Position numbers and translations under genes: made by a program. Below, one piece after another: positions 35,925 through 44,711 of a stretch of DNA of 64,000 nucleotides. This DNA comes from Snuella lapsa. Its GTDB lineage: Bacteria > Bacteroidota > Bacteroidia > Flavobacteriales > Flavobacteriaceae. The notes beneath the pieces are model-generated. The model did no database searches and was not told where the DNA came from. It saw only the letters and a list, made by a program, of their open reading frames with translations. The DNA is taken from assembly GCF_039539345.1 (NCBI RefSeq), contig NZ_BAABCY010000007.1, positions 1 through 64,000 on the forward strand, written 5' to 3'. Within the stretch, counting starts at the first letter, position 1, and every line of letters begins with the position of its first letter.

Positions 35925-36281
35925 ATGAAACATATATCCATTTTGCTTTTGTTCATGGTCATGATTGCCTGTGATGATATCATAGAAGTAGAGGACATCT
36001 CCAATGAATCCGTCGTGCTCTTGGCTCCAATCAATGAGGCCGTTTTGGATACGCTTGGCACCACCTTCACCTGGGAGCCCTTAGCGTTCGCTGATAGTTA
36101 CCTCTTACAGGTAGCCACACCGTCTTTTGAGAGTGCCTCTAAAATTGTGATAGATACCACCATTACCAAGACCTCCTTTAGCAAACTACTAAAGGTTAAT
36201 GCCTACCAATGGCGGGTAAGGGCTGAAAACAGTGGATATCATACCGATTATAGCAAACAAAGTTTTAGCGTTGAAAAATAA
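35925..36281 (+). CDS. Lipoprotein with FN3/Ig-like domain
   Basis: A 118-residue lipoprotein (lipobox MIACDD near residue 16) whose body has the pattern of one fibronectin type III-like domain: LLAPINEAVL … FTWEPLAFADSYLLQVA … AYQWRVRAENSGY. The ATG at 35925 is chosen because it gives a good signal sequence and lies 5 bases after the previous stop; a longer frame from 35763 overlaps that gene. It may be a surface or periplasmic substrate-binding part of the machine, or a secreted adhesion protein. Confidence 0.65.
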   Translation: MKHISILLLFMVMIACDDIIEVEDISNESVVLLAPINEAVLDTLGTTFTWEPLAFADSYLLQVATPSFESASKIVIDTTITKTSFSKLLKVNAYQWRVRAENSGYHTDYSKQSFSVEK

Positions 36282-36732
36282 AACCAAAACATATGTGCTT
36301 ATTGTCTTGGTCTTGTGCATTTGGGGCATTATAGGCTATAGGGTTCTTTCGGCAATAAACCCCAATGCGCCACAAATAGCACAACAAAATATGGAGGTTC
36401 AGTTCACTCCAAACACCATTAAGGAAGCAGACAACTTTTCCGTTCAAACAGTGGAACGGGATCCGTTTTTGGGCACCCTTTATGTAAAAAAAGAAAAAAA
36501 GCAAGTGATACAGCGACCTGTTACCAAAAGTATCACTTGGCCTGATGTCATTTATCATGGCAGTATCTCCACACAACACAAACAGATTAAAATGTTCATT
36601 GTGTCCATAAATGGGTTACAACAATTCGTAAAACCCAAACAAACTATTGAGGGTATCAAGCTCCTAAGAGGAACATCCCAATCCATTGTAATAAGCTATA
36701 AGGGGCAAAGAAAGACCGTTCAAAAGATATGA
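36232..36732 (+). CDS. GspC/PilP-like periplasmic connector
   Basis: A 166-residue protein with one N-terminal membrane helix (about residues 20-40), a disordered linker and a C-terminal small beta domain (WPDVIYHGSISTQHKQIKMFIVSINGLQQFV … IVISYKG), which matches the HR/PilP-type domain that contacts the secretin. This would complete the connector missing from the minus-strand operon. It overlaps the preceding gene; a TTG at 36271 is an alternative start that keeps a shorter overlap. Confidence 0.65.
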   Translation: MDIIPIIANKVLALKNKTKTYVLIVLVLCIWGIIGYRVLSAINPNAPQIAQQNMEVQFTPNTIKEADNFSVQTVERDPFLGTLYVKKEKKQVIQRPVTKSITWPDVIYHGSISTQHKQIKMFIVSINGLQQFVKPKQTIEGIKLLRGTSQSIVISYKGQRKTVQKI

Positions 36733-37994
36733 GAGCCTTAAAGTTAAAAGCCGGAGCCTTACAATTTACCATGTTCGTGGTGGTGATTATTGCTTTGTTA
36801 TTGGCGGCTTTTACCATTCTTGTCCATACTCATAAGGCATTCAGAATTCGAACGGACTTTGTTGTTGGAACTGTAGATGTGGTTAATAACACTGTAGATC
36901 AGATGCTTATTAACGATCCACAATCGAATAAAACCCAATTTCTAACTAACGACCAAGGTTATGAAATAAACATACATAATGATCATTGGGGACTGTTTAA
37001 TAAACTGAGTGTAGTTTCAAAACTCAAGAACAGCACATTTAAAAAAATAGCCCTTGTGGGGGGCTCTCAACCAGAAATCAATAAAACGGCTCTTTATTTA
37101 GAAGAACAAAACAAGCCCCTCGTCGTGGTGGGGAAGACACATATACAGGGTGATGTCTATTTGCCCAAACAAGGAGTCAGAACCGGTAACATCTCGGGGC
37201 ATTCTTATTATGGCTCCCGCTTAATCTATGGAAGCAACAAAACCAGTAATACGCTTCCTGACATTAACCCAAACATTTTAAAACATCTGGAAGGTATGAC
37301 CGAAACGGTCAAATCCATTGCCCCGGAACAATTCATTGATCTGGGAAAGGACAGGATTTACCAAAACTCCTTTTACGATCCCGCTAAGGTCATTTTCAGT
37401 CCCATGGCTATCGACCTGTCTCGTGTATCGCTTACAGGCCATATACTGGTACAATCGGAAACCAAGATTGTTGTCGATCCCACGTCCCAATTAACGGATG
37501 TTATTTTAATGGCACCGGAAGTGGAAATTAAACTCCATTCCAAAGGAACGTTCCAGATATTGGCTAGTAGGGGAATTACCGTTGGTAATGACTGTACGTT
37601 AAGTTATCCCTCAGCCCTGATCCTGATTGAGGACAAACAGGTTAATAAACAAACACAAAACACGGAAGATACTCCATATATTAAGCTCCATAAAGGGGCT
37701 ATGGTCAAGGGCGAAATAGTTTATTTGGGAAATTCAAAAAACTATCGATCACAGGTTTTTATAGATGATGGGGCAACAGTAGTTGGCGAGGTTTACTGTA
37801 ATAAAAACGTGGAGCTATTAGGCTCCATTTACGGCAGTGTCTATACCAGTGGCTTTGTTGCGGCCCAATCGGGCTCTGTATACCAGAACCACATTTATAA
37901 CGGTACCATTCAGGTTGACAAACTACCACAGGAATACGTAGGATTGTTATTTGAAGACCATATTAAAAAAGGCATAGCAAAATGGTTGTACTAA
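36729..37994 (+). CDS. Membrane-anchored beta-repeat protein in GspK position
   Basis: A 421-residue protein with an N-terminal hydrophobic helix (residues 13-31) after a short basic leader, resembling a pilin-like anchor without a clear Glu+5, followed by a periplasmic domain. Its second half contains polymer-forming or bactofilin-like beta turns (GKTHIQGDVYLPKQGVRTG … GAMVKGEIVYLGNS … GATVVGEVYCNKNVELLGSIYGSV). It overlaps both neighbours by 4-13 bases, so it is translated with the pseudopilins. It might cap the pseudopilus as GspK does. Confidence 0.65.
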   Translation: MRALKLKAGALQFTMFVVVIIALLLAAFTILVHTHKAFRIRTDFVVGTVDVVNNTVDQMLINDPQSNKTQFLTNDQGYEINIHNDHWGLFNKLSVVSKLKNSTFKKIALVGGSQPEINKTALYLEEQNKPLVVVGKTHIQGDVYLPKQGVRTGNISGHSYYGSRLIYGSNKTSNTLPDINPNILKHLEGMTETVKSIAPEQFIDLGKDRIYQNSFYDPAKVIFSPMAIDLSRVSLTGHILVQSETKIVVDPTSQLTDVILMAPEVEIKLHSKGTFQILASRGITVGNDCTLSYPSALILIEDKQVNKQTQNTEDTPYIKLHKGAMVKGEIVYLGNSKNYRSQVFIDDGATVVGEVYCNKNVELLGSIYGSVYTSGFVAAQSGSVYQNHIYNGTIQVDKLPQEYVGLLFEDHIKKGIAKWLY

Positions 37995-38314
37995 AAAAGA
38001 TACGGGCCTCGACCCTTATGGAAACCTTGGTCGCTACTGTATTGCTTGTGGTCATTTTTATGATAGCAAGTATGATATTGAACAATTTGTTCTCAAATAC
38101 CATAAAGGGTAATACCAGGGAGATGGACACCTACCTGAATGAACTGGAATACCTGTACATAAACAACAAACTGGCACTGCCCTATACAACAGATTATAAA
38201 TTGTGGTCTATTACCGTGAACTCCCATTTGGAACAGAACAAACCCATGATTGTTTTTGAGGCGGTGGATCAAAAGACAAAACAAACCTTAAAAAAAGAGC
38301 GTATTGCAATCTAA
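37982..38314 (+). CDS. Minor pseudopilin (GspI/J-like)
   Basis: A 110-residue prepilin-like protein: leader MVVLKKIRA, cleavage at Ala|Ser-Thr-Leu-Met-Glu (Glu at +5), then a hydrophobic helix (TLVATVLLVVIFMIASMIL) and a short C-terminal domain. Like the major pseudopilin it has Ala instead of Gly at -1, fitting the same unusual peptidase. It overlaps the preceding and following genes. Confidence 0.75.
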   Translation: MVVLKKIRASTLMETLVATVLLVVIFMIASMILNNLFSNTIKGNTREMDTYLNELEYLYINNKLALPYTTDYKLWSITVNSHLEQNKPMIVFEAVDQKTKQTLKKERIAI

Positions 38315-38768
38315 GGCCAAGATATCGGCATTTACATTAAACGAGTTGATCGTCGTTATCATTTTAACGAGCGTCATTGTCGGAATGGGCTTTTCCGTTT
38401 TGACATTGGTTCACAAGCATATGTATGGCATCCAGGCTAATTTTAACAGGAACACTGAACTTAGCAAACTTGAACAATCCCTATGGCTGGACTTTAACCG
38501 CTATTCCAAAATAACATACGATGCCCTAGAAGATAAACTGACCTTTACCACTGCGATAGATACAACCTCCTATACATTTACGGAAAGGGGGATTGTTAAA
38601 GCACTGGACACTTTTAATATCCGATTACAGGGAAAAACGATGTTCTTCGATGGCAATAGCGTAGGGAACGGTACCATTGACGCATTGAAATTAAAAACAT
38701 CTAAAAACTTTCAGCAGCAGGAACTGCTTGTATTCAAGAAGAACGATGCAACCTTATTCATGAACTAA
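38304..38768 (+). CDS. Minor pseudopilin (GspJ/H-like)
   Basis: A 154-residue prepilin-like protein from a TTG start, with leader MQSKAKISA, cleavage at Ala|Phe-Thr-Leu-Asn-Glu and a hydrophobic helix (LIVVIILTSVIVGMGFSVL), followed by a GspJ-like periplasmic domain. It is the third pseudopilin of the locus with Ala at -1. The stop overlaps the GspF start by one base. Confidence 0.75.
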   Translation: MQSKAKISAFTLNELIVVIILTSVIVGMGFSVLTLVHKHMYGIQANFNRNTELSKLEQSLWLDFNRYSKITYDALEDKLTFTTAIDTTSYTFTERGIVKALDTFNIRLQGKTMFFDGNSVGNGTIDALKLKTSKNFQQQELLVFKKNDATLFMN

Positions 38769-39907
38769 TGGCATTTCAACTGGACAACATAAAGACTACC
38801 GATTCCCAAAGGGGCAAAAACGCGAAAAAAAAGGAAGAATCTTTTTTAAAGCAGGAAATAAACCTGTTCAACAAGGCCTTTCCCAACAAGGTAAAAGAAG
38901 ATTTCTATACAGAACTTAGCGTACTTTTAAAAGCCGGTATTTCATTAAAGGAAGCTCTGGAACTCATAGAAAAGTCCCAAAAGAAAAAGCAGGATACAAT
39001 GATACTGCATACCATATCCAAGGACATTGTTGCTGGGCAGAGCCTTTCAAGCGCCATGAAAGCCCATAAACATTTTACCGACTACGAGTACCATTCCATA
39101 GCCATAGGTGAAGAAACCGGGACATTGGCCCAGGTTATGGAACAACTGGGCGAATTTTATGCCAGAAAAAATGAACAGCGCAGAAATCTGGTCAGTGCCC
39201 TGACCTACCCCATAATCATTTTGAGTACGGCCGTTTTGGTGGTATTCTTTATGTTGCACTATGTCGTCCCGATGTTCCAAGATATTTTTAAGCAGCAGGG
39301 CGTGGAATTGCCCGGGATTACAAAATTCATCATCAGGATCTCTGAATTTGTTAAGGCCTATGGGTTGATATTGGTTCTTATGGTATTTGGAGTGTTTGGC
39401 TTACAGACCTTTTTAAACAAGAAAAAACGGTTCAAGCAGTTAAAGGACCTGTTGGTCTTTAAACTGCCCTTTATCGGAAACTTTGTCAAAACGGTCTACC
39501 TGTCCCAGTTTGCACAGGCGGTATCCCTGTTAACGGCCTCCAAGGTGCCAGTGGTCAACAGTATCCAGCTCGTTAAGCAGATGATCAATTTTTACCCCTT
39601 AAAGCAAGCCCTTGAAACCGTCGAGGGTCATATTTTGAAGGGAGAATCCCTAAGCAATAGCTTAGGCCAGCACAAATTGTTCGACGATAAAATGATTGCC
39701 TTGGTCAAGGTTGCGGAAGAGACCAACCAAACGGAGTATATTTTCGAAAGGCTCAATAAGCAATACCATACCCGGGTGGAACAACAGTCCAAAATGCTGT
39801 CCACCTTAATGGAGCCCTTCATCATACTCATCGTTGGTGTCCTGGTTGGGATCATCCTGATTGCCATGTACCTACCGATGTTCAAGTTGAGTAGTGTTAT
39901 GGGCTAA
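38768..39907 (+). CDS. gspF: GspF/PilC inner-membrane platform protein
   Basis: A 379-residue protein with the two repeated T2SSF cytoplasmic domains (FYTELSVLLKAGISLKEALELIE … FAQAVSLLTASKVPVVNSIQLVKQM) and three membrane segments (near residues 150, 200 and 355). This is the rotary platform that works with GspE. No GspF is encoded in the minus-strand operon, so the two operons form a single machine. Confidence 0.92.
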   Translation: MAFQLDNIKTTDSQRGKNAKKKEESFLKQEINLFNKAFPNKVKEDFYTELSVLLKAGISLKEALELIEKSQKKKQDTMILHTISKDIVAGQSLSSAMKAHKHFTDYEYHSIAIGEETGTLAQVMEQLGEFYARKNEQRRNLVSALTYPIIILSTAVLVVFFMLHYVVPMFQDIFKQQGVELPGITKFIIRISEFVKAYGLILVLMVFGVFGLQTFLNKKKRFKQLKDLLVFKLPFIGNFVKTVYLSQFAQAVSLLTASKVPVVNSIQLVKQMINFYPLKQALETVEGHILKGESLSNSLGQHKLFDDKMIALVKVAEETNQTEYIFERLNKQYHTRVEQQSKMLSTLMEPFIILIVGVLVGIILIAMYLPMFKLSSVMG

Positions 39908-40521
39908 GTTAACAAAAGAAAAACCATGACTATGGATGAAGAAAAAACAAATTATGTGTTATTGACCAGCACAGATGTTATGTTATTATATTAAGCATCC
40001 ATAGGTCGATTAATGCTGTCGGGCAATTATGATTTTTTGGTCTACCCGTTTGCCGATTTGAACGAAGTCATAAATGACTTAGAAAATGGGAGTATTTTAG
40101 AATCATAGATGAAACCTCTTATGCGCAATTGCATGGAAACCTTTATGTTAAGTTCAAGGAACTTTTGAAAGGATATCAAGTTATTCAGAAGTTGGTTATA
40201 TTGATTCTCACCCACTTTATGTTCTGTGTTTAAAGAATGAATATAGGATTTATTGACTGCACAATTAATTGAATATGTTGAAGAAAAGACTTTTATTGTA
40301 TAGTTATACAACCATAAAAGTTTGTAAGAATTCATTTAATCTTGTTTTTTTAACAAATCATCAGAAAAATTATATAAATATCAGTGAATTTTACTTCTTT
40401 TGACTGATAATGAGTAATATATAATTTAATTTTACATATTTTCAAATAAAACAGGTTTAAAATAGTCGATTCTAGTATTGGGGTATCTAGGATGGTAAAG
40501 TGATTTTAACATATTTATAAT
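39908..40521. other. Gene-poor stretch with ORF debris
   Basis: No intact gene is supported. A 22-codon ORF (ATG 39926, MTMDEEKTNYVLLTS…) stops at 39994, and a second frame continues until 40109 with LSGNYDFLVYPFADLNEVINDLENGSIL, which would join it after a frameshift, so this may be a decayed small gene. A minus-strand frame at 40042-40335 has no recognisable features and is probably chance. The region upstream of the regulator (40350-40521) is AT-rich and may hold its promoter. Confidence 0.35.
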
Positions 40522-42213
40522 ATGAGGTATACCCCAAATATTAAAATCAAGCATCTCTGTCTCCTTATAGCTGTATTTCTAATACTTCAGGCTTTTCACG
40601 GAAACTATGCACAGGATTCCCTTTCCAATAAATCATATCAAGAACTGAGCAAGCTTTCAGATGATGCCTTTTACAATGGGGATTTGGAACGACTTTCCAT
40701 TTACAGAACCTATTACCTTGATAAAGCAAAAACAGAGAACAATAATCTGGAAATGGCCCGTGCCTACCAATATTTTATTACCTGGGAAGATTTGGAAACA
40801 GACCTAAAATATTGCGATTCCGTGATAAAGGTTACCAAGGACAGTGACCATGAAGCCTACCCGACCAACGGCTATTTGCTCAAGGCCAATATGTATTATT
40901 ATGGTTCTGATTTCGAAAAGGCCCTGGACAACTATATCATTGCCAGTGAGTGGGCTGACGCTAAAGGTTATAAACCGTTACAGATTGAAGCTTCAATGGG
41001 CATTGCCGCTATAAAGAACATCTGGGGTCTCCACGAAGAAGCATTGGAAATCTACAAAACCAATTATTTGGACGTAACAAGTACCACTGACTACATGGCA
41101 GACCGTTACGAGGATTATATACTGTTTGCCAATAATTTGGCCCTGTCCTATATCCGGAACCAAAAGCCTGATTCAGCCTTGGTCGTATCAAGCAGAGCCA
41201 TGTCACATGCAAGATCAGTAAACGATAGTCTTTCCTATTATGATCTTGGAAAAGTACAGGCCACGGCCAACTATTACCTAAAGAAATACCCCCAGACCCA
41301 GGATTCTCTGTTAAAATTCCTGTCACACTATTCAGGGCTAACGCGTTCAGATAGTTATTACATGTTGGGTAAGATAGCCGACTACCAAAATGATCATGCC
41401 CTAAAAATGGATTATTTCAAAAGAATAGATTCGATCCATCAAACGATCGGGGATCCATTTCCCGAACTAAAAGAGGTATACAACGAACTGTACAAGGATG
41501 CCGGTAATAAAGGGGACAAAGACCGGCAGCTGTACTATATCGACCAATTAATAGCAGTTGACAGCACATTGGATATTAACTATGCAACAGTTAACAATAA
41601 AGTGCGTTTGGAATATGACATTCCCAGATATAAAAAAGAAAAACGGCTGCTGACAACCGAATTAAAAAATAAACGGCAACAATTACAGATATTGACCATA
41701 GTTTCGTTTATAATATTGGCAATACTGCTAGTCTATATTAACCACAGGCATCGCAAATTCAAAAAGCGATTGCAGCAGCTATTGGACAATGACCCTGTTG
41801 AAACGACCGAACCGAAACCCAAAAAAGAAAAACCTGCCCTGGACATATCCGAGCATATCATAAATACCGTTTTGGAGCAGTTAAAACAGTTCGAAGCCGA
41901 TAAAGCCTATCTGGACAAGGATATAACGCTCAGTTCGCTGGCAAAGGACTTCAATACCAATTCATCCTATATGTCTAATATCATAAATCATTACAAACAA
42001 ATGAATTTTTCAAGCTACCTAAAAGACCTACGGATCACCTATGCCATTAACAGTATCAAGAAAGACCACCAATATCTGAAATATTCTATTAACGGACTGG
42101 CCGATGAATTTGGGTTTATAACGGCGGACTCCTTTTCAAAGGCTTTTAGGGAAAAGACAGGGATCAAGCCCTCTTATTTTCTGGGCAAGTTAAGGGAAGA
42201 GAACAATACATAA
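40522..42213 (+). CDS. TPR-AraC transmembrane regulator
   Basis: A 563-residue regulator: N-terminal signal/anchor (residues 10-30), a tetratricopeptide-type helical region (about 35-370), a membrane helix (LQILTIVSFIILAILLVYI, near 395), a charged linker, and a C-terminal AraC-type double HTH (LSSLAKDFNTNSSYMSNIINHYK … INGLADEFGFITADSFSKAFREKTG). This Bacteroidetes architecture places the TPR sensor in the periplasm and the DNA-binding domain in the cytosol. It stands directly upstream of the peptide-export genes and probably controls them, with a peptide or stress signal as input. Confidence 0.85.
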   Translation: MRYTPNIKIKHLCLLIAVFLILQAFHGNYAQDSLSNKSYQELSKLSDDAFYNGDLERLSIYRTYYLDKAKTENNNLEMARAYQYFITWEDLETDLKYCDSVIKVTKDSDHEAYPTNGYLLKANMYYYGSDFEKALDNYIIASEWADAKGYKPLQIEASMGIAAIKNIWGLHEEALEIYKTNYLDVTSTTDYMADRYEDYILFANNLALSYIRNQKPDSALVVSSRAMSHARSVNDSLSYYDLGKVQATANYYLKKYPQTQDSLLKFLSHYSGLTRSDSYYMLGKIADYQNDHALKMDYFKRIDSIHQTIGDPFPELKEVYNELYKDAGNKGDKDRQLYYIDQLIAVDSTLDINYATVNNKVRLEYDIPRYKKEKRLLTTELKNKRQQLQILTIVSFIILAILLVYINHRHRKFKKRLQQLLDNDPVETTEPKPKKEKPALDISEHIINTVLEQLKQFEADKAYLDKDITLSSLAKDFNTNSSYMSNIINHYKQMNFSSYLKDLRITYAINSIKKDHQYLKYSINGLADEFGFITADSFSKAFREKTGIKPSYFLGKLREENNT

Positions 42214-42310
42214 TTCCCCCCAATTTATAAATGCAGGGCACAGTTACAAGGATTGCAAGAAGTGCTTTGTTACTTTTAACCTGAAATTAATCCAATAAAT
42301 ATTAAATACC

Positions 42311-42451
42311 ATGAAGACAAAAACAAAACAACAACAATTATCATTAAAACACTACCAAAAAAATGAAATCAAAAATCCCGAAACCATTTTAGGAGGTGTT
42401 GGAGATGGTCCAATTGAAAGGGACAAAATTAAAAGGGCAACAAGGAGATAA
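42311..42451 (+). CDS. 46-aa double-glycine peptide precursor
   Basis: An ORF too short for standard prediction. It starts MKTKTKQQQLSLKHYQK, continues NEIKNPETILGG and ends VGDGPIERDKIKRATRR. This is a charged leader with LSL-type spacing and the GG cleavage motif recognised by C39 peptidases, followed by a 17-residue core that has no Cys or Trp and is rich in basic and acidic residues. It resembles the Bacteroidetes GG-leader natural-product precursors. It lies between the TPR-AraC gene and a protease, and the C39 exporter follows, so it is the likely export substrate. No modifying enzyme is present, so it may be exported unmodified as a signal or bacteriocin. Confidence 0.75.
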   Translation: MKTKTKQQQLSLKHYQKNEIKNPETILGGVGDGPIERDKIKRATRR

Positions 42452-42526
42452 AATGTTTTGATTAATACAGAAATACACTTTTAAAGATGTTTTTCTACAT
42501 AAACTACCTTCACTAACTTTCCAAAT

Positions 42527-44707
42527 ATGAAATGCACTAAAATACTTCTTTGCATAATAACAATAACCTTTTTGGGTTGTTCAGGGTTTACCAAGCAAAA
42601 ACATTTTCAGGATTATCCGCGAACCGATAAATCTTCAACAGAAGATAGCTATTACGGTACGATAATCAAGGATGAATACAGGTATCTGGAACATTTAAAA
42701 GATACTGCCGTTGCCCAATGGTTCAAAGATCAGGATGTCTATGCAGAGAAGTATTTGAACAATTTCCCTGGTCAGGAACAGATAGCTAACCAAATCAAGG
42801 GTTACCATAGTGAAGGCCAGCCATCGGTTTCCAATATCAAATATTCGGATAACGGACATGCCTTTTTTCTGAAAAGTGAAGGAAACAATTTGGTTCAAAA
42901 ACTGTTCTACAGGGAGTCAAATAGCTTAGCTGATATTGAGCTTTTTGATCCCTCAGGATTCCAAAAAGACCTGAACCGAGAGTATACCATAAGTTATGTG
43001 CAACCATCCTGGGAAGGGCAATATGTGCTGTTATCCCTATCCTATAACGGTATAAAAGGATCGGAACTTATTACCATAGATGTAAAGAACAGGAAACCAT
43101 TACCGGAGATCATTACCCATGCAGAACCCGAATACTATCTGGGCGTTTCATGGCTTCCCGATTCCAGTGGCTTTCTGTACCTGTACATTCCTGTATTGGA
43201 TCCGGACAATGAAGCTTATATGCTAAATTCCAGTACAGTGTTGTACAAATTAGGGGAAGACCCCGAAAAGCGGCATGTCGTGTTTTCGGCGGAATCGGAC
43301 CAGTACATCACCCAGGAAGATATCCCAATAGCCAAAGTGCTGTCAAAAAACGATAAGTATATCATAGGGTACAAAGCCTCATCGGAGAATTATTGGTCGG
43401 CCTATTACACAACCATGGAAGATTTAGCTACCGAAACAATGCACTGGAAACCTTTTTATGGCACCGATGAAAAGATTTTTGCTGACTACGGCTTCTTTAT
43501 GGAGGCTGCATTTGTTTTCGTATCGGGCAAAAATGCCGATAACCGCACCATATCAAGTTTTGACTTAAAAACGGAACCCCCATACCAATCCAAGGTTTTA
43601 GTGCCAGAAAAAAAAGACGAGGTGATCAATATATTGAACGTAGCCAATAATGCCCTGTACTTTACCACCTCCAGATTTGGGGTAGAAGCCAATCTGTACG
43701 AATATAAAAATGATCAGGAAACCAAACTTAAACTGCCATACCAGGCAGGAGCCATTGACCTTTACAGCAGTTCAAAAGACAGTCCAAACCTTTATGTCAA
43801 TATCGATGGATGGACTACAAACTATACCCGATACATCTTCAGCGGAGGCACGTTTAGCTTGGACCCTTTATCAAATAACAGAAGTTATCCGGAATTTGAC
43901 GACCTCGTAGTAAAGGAAATTCAGGTCGCTTCGCATGACGGTGTCCAAGTGCCCCTGTCCATAATTCACCAAAGCGATATGGAATTTAATGGGCAAAGCC
44001 CAACACTAATATATGCTTATGGAGCCTATGGAGAGTCTCTCACACCATACTTTTCGACCATATTCCTTAATTGGGTGAAAAACGGAGGGGTGCTTGCCGT
44101 GCCCCATATCCGTGGTGGTGGTGAAAAAGGAGATTCCTGGCATGAACAGGGCATGAAAACGACCAAACCCAATTCATGGAAAGACCTTATTACCTGCACC
44201 GAATACCTGATTAGCAATAAATATACCTCACCCGAAAAAACCGTATTGTACAGCAGCAGTGCCGGAACCGTTGCCACGGGCATGGCCATGGTAGAACGAC
44301 CAGAGCTGTACAAGGTGTTCATAGCAGAAGCCCCTATGCTCAATCCGTTGCGTAATGAAGCCAGAAGCAACAATGCCAGCAATTATTTGGAGTACGGCAC
44401 TATAAAAGATTCCTTGGAATGTATGGGACTCATCAAAATGGATCCCTATGTCAATCTAAAGCCCAATACCGAATACCCGGCCGCCTTGATCATTGCAGGG
44501 TATAACGATTCCCGTATAGACCCATGGATACCCGGTAAATTTGCGGCTAAACTGCAAGAATGCTCTACGTCAGGGCTTCCCGTTTTTTTGGACGTAAACT
44601 ATAACGTAGGCCACGAGGGCGGGGATACCTTTGAGGAAACTATAGCCACCTATTCACGCATGTTCGCCTTTGCCTTCTGGCAGACCGACCATAAGATAAA
44701 AGACTAG
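42527..44707 (+). CDS. Prolyl oligopeptidase family lipoprotein (S9A)
   Basis: A 726-residue lipoprotein (lipobox FLGCSG near residue 18) with a beta-propeller (about residues 70-430) and an alpha/beta-hydrolase domain. The catalytic Ser578 sits in YSSSAGTVATG, where family members usually have GGSNGG. The Asp lies in YNDSRIDPWIPGKF and the His in GHEGGD. It is probably anchored in the outer membrane or periplasm. Cotranscribed with a peptide precursor and a C39 exporter, it could trim, mature or degrade the exported peptide. Confidence 0.85.
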   Translation: MKCTKILLCIITITFLGCSGFTKQKHFQDYPRTDKSSTEDSYYGTIIKDEYRYLEHLKDTAVAQWFKDQDVYAEKYLNNFPGQEQIANQIKGYHSEGQPSVSNIKYSDNGHAFFLKSEGNNLVQKLFYRESNSLADIELFDPSGFQKDLNREYTISYVQPSWEGQYVLLSLSYNGIKGSELITIDVKNRKPLPEIITHAEPEYYLGVSWLPDSSGFLYLYIPVLDPDNEAYMLNSSTVLYKLGEDPEKRHVVFSAESDQYITQEDIPIAKVLSKNDKYIIGYKASSENYWSAYYTTMEDLATETMHWKPFYGTDEKIFADYGFFMEAAFVFVSGKNADNRTISSFDLKTEPPYQSKVLVPEKKDEVINILNVANNALYFTTSRFGVEANLYEYKNDQETKLKLPYQAGAIDLYSSSKDSPNLYVNIDGWTTNYTRYIFSGGTFSLDPLSNNRSYPEFDDLVVKEIQVASHDGVQVPLSIIHQSDMEFNGQSPTLIYAYGAYGESLTPYFSTIFLNWVKNGGVLAVPHIRGGGEKGDSWHEQGMKTTKPNSWKDLITCTEYLISNKYTSPEKTVLYSSSAGTVATGMAMVERPELYKVFIAEAPMLNPLRNEARSNNASNYLEYGTIKDSLECMGLIKMDPYVNLKPNTEYPAALIIAGYNDSRIDPWIPGKFAAKLQECSTSGLPVFLDVNYNVGHEGGDTFEETIATYSRMFAFAFWQTDHKIKD

Positions 44708-44711
44708 CCAA

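Noticed and set aside
40042..40335. Minus-strand 97-residue ORF
   Set aside because: No motif, no plausible ribosome-binding site, and it overlaps plus-strand ORF debris; taken as chance in an AT-rich gap.
42311..42451. Lanthipeptide or cyclised RiPP precursor
   Set aside because: The core has no Cys, and no LanB/LanM, radical-SAM or ATP-grasp enzyme is encoded nearby. Only the GG-leader export part is supported.
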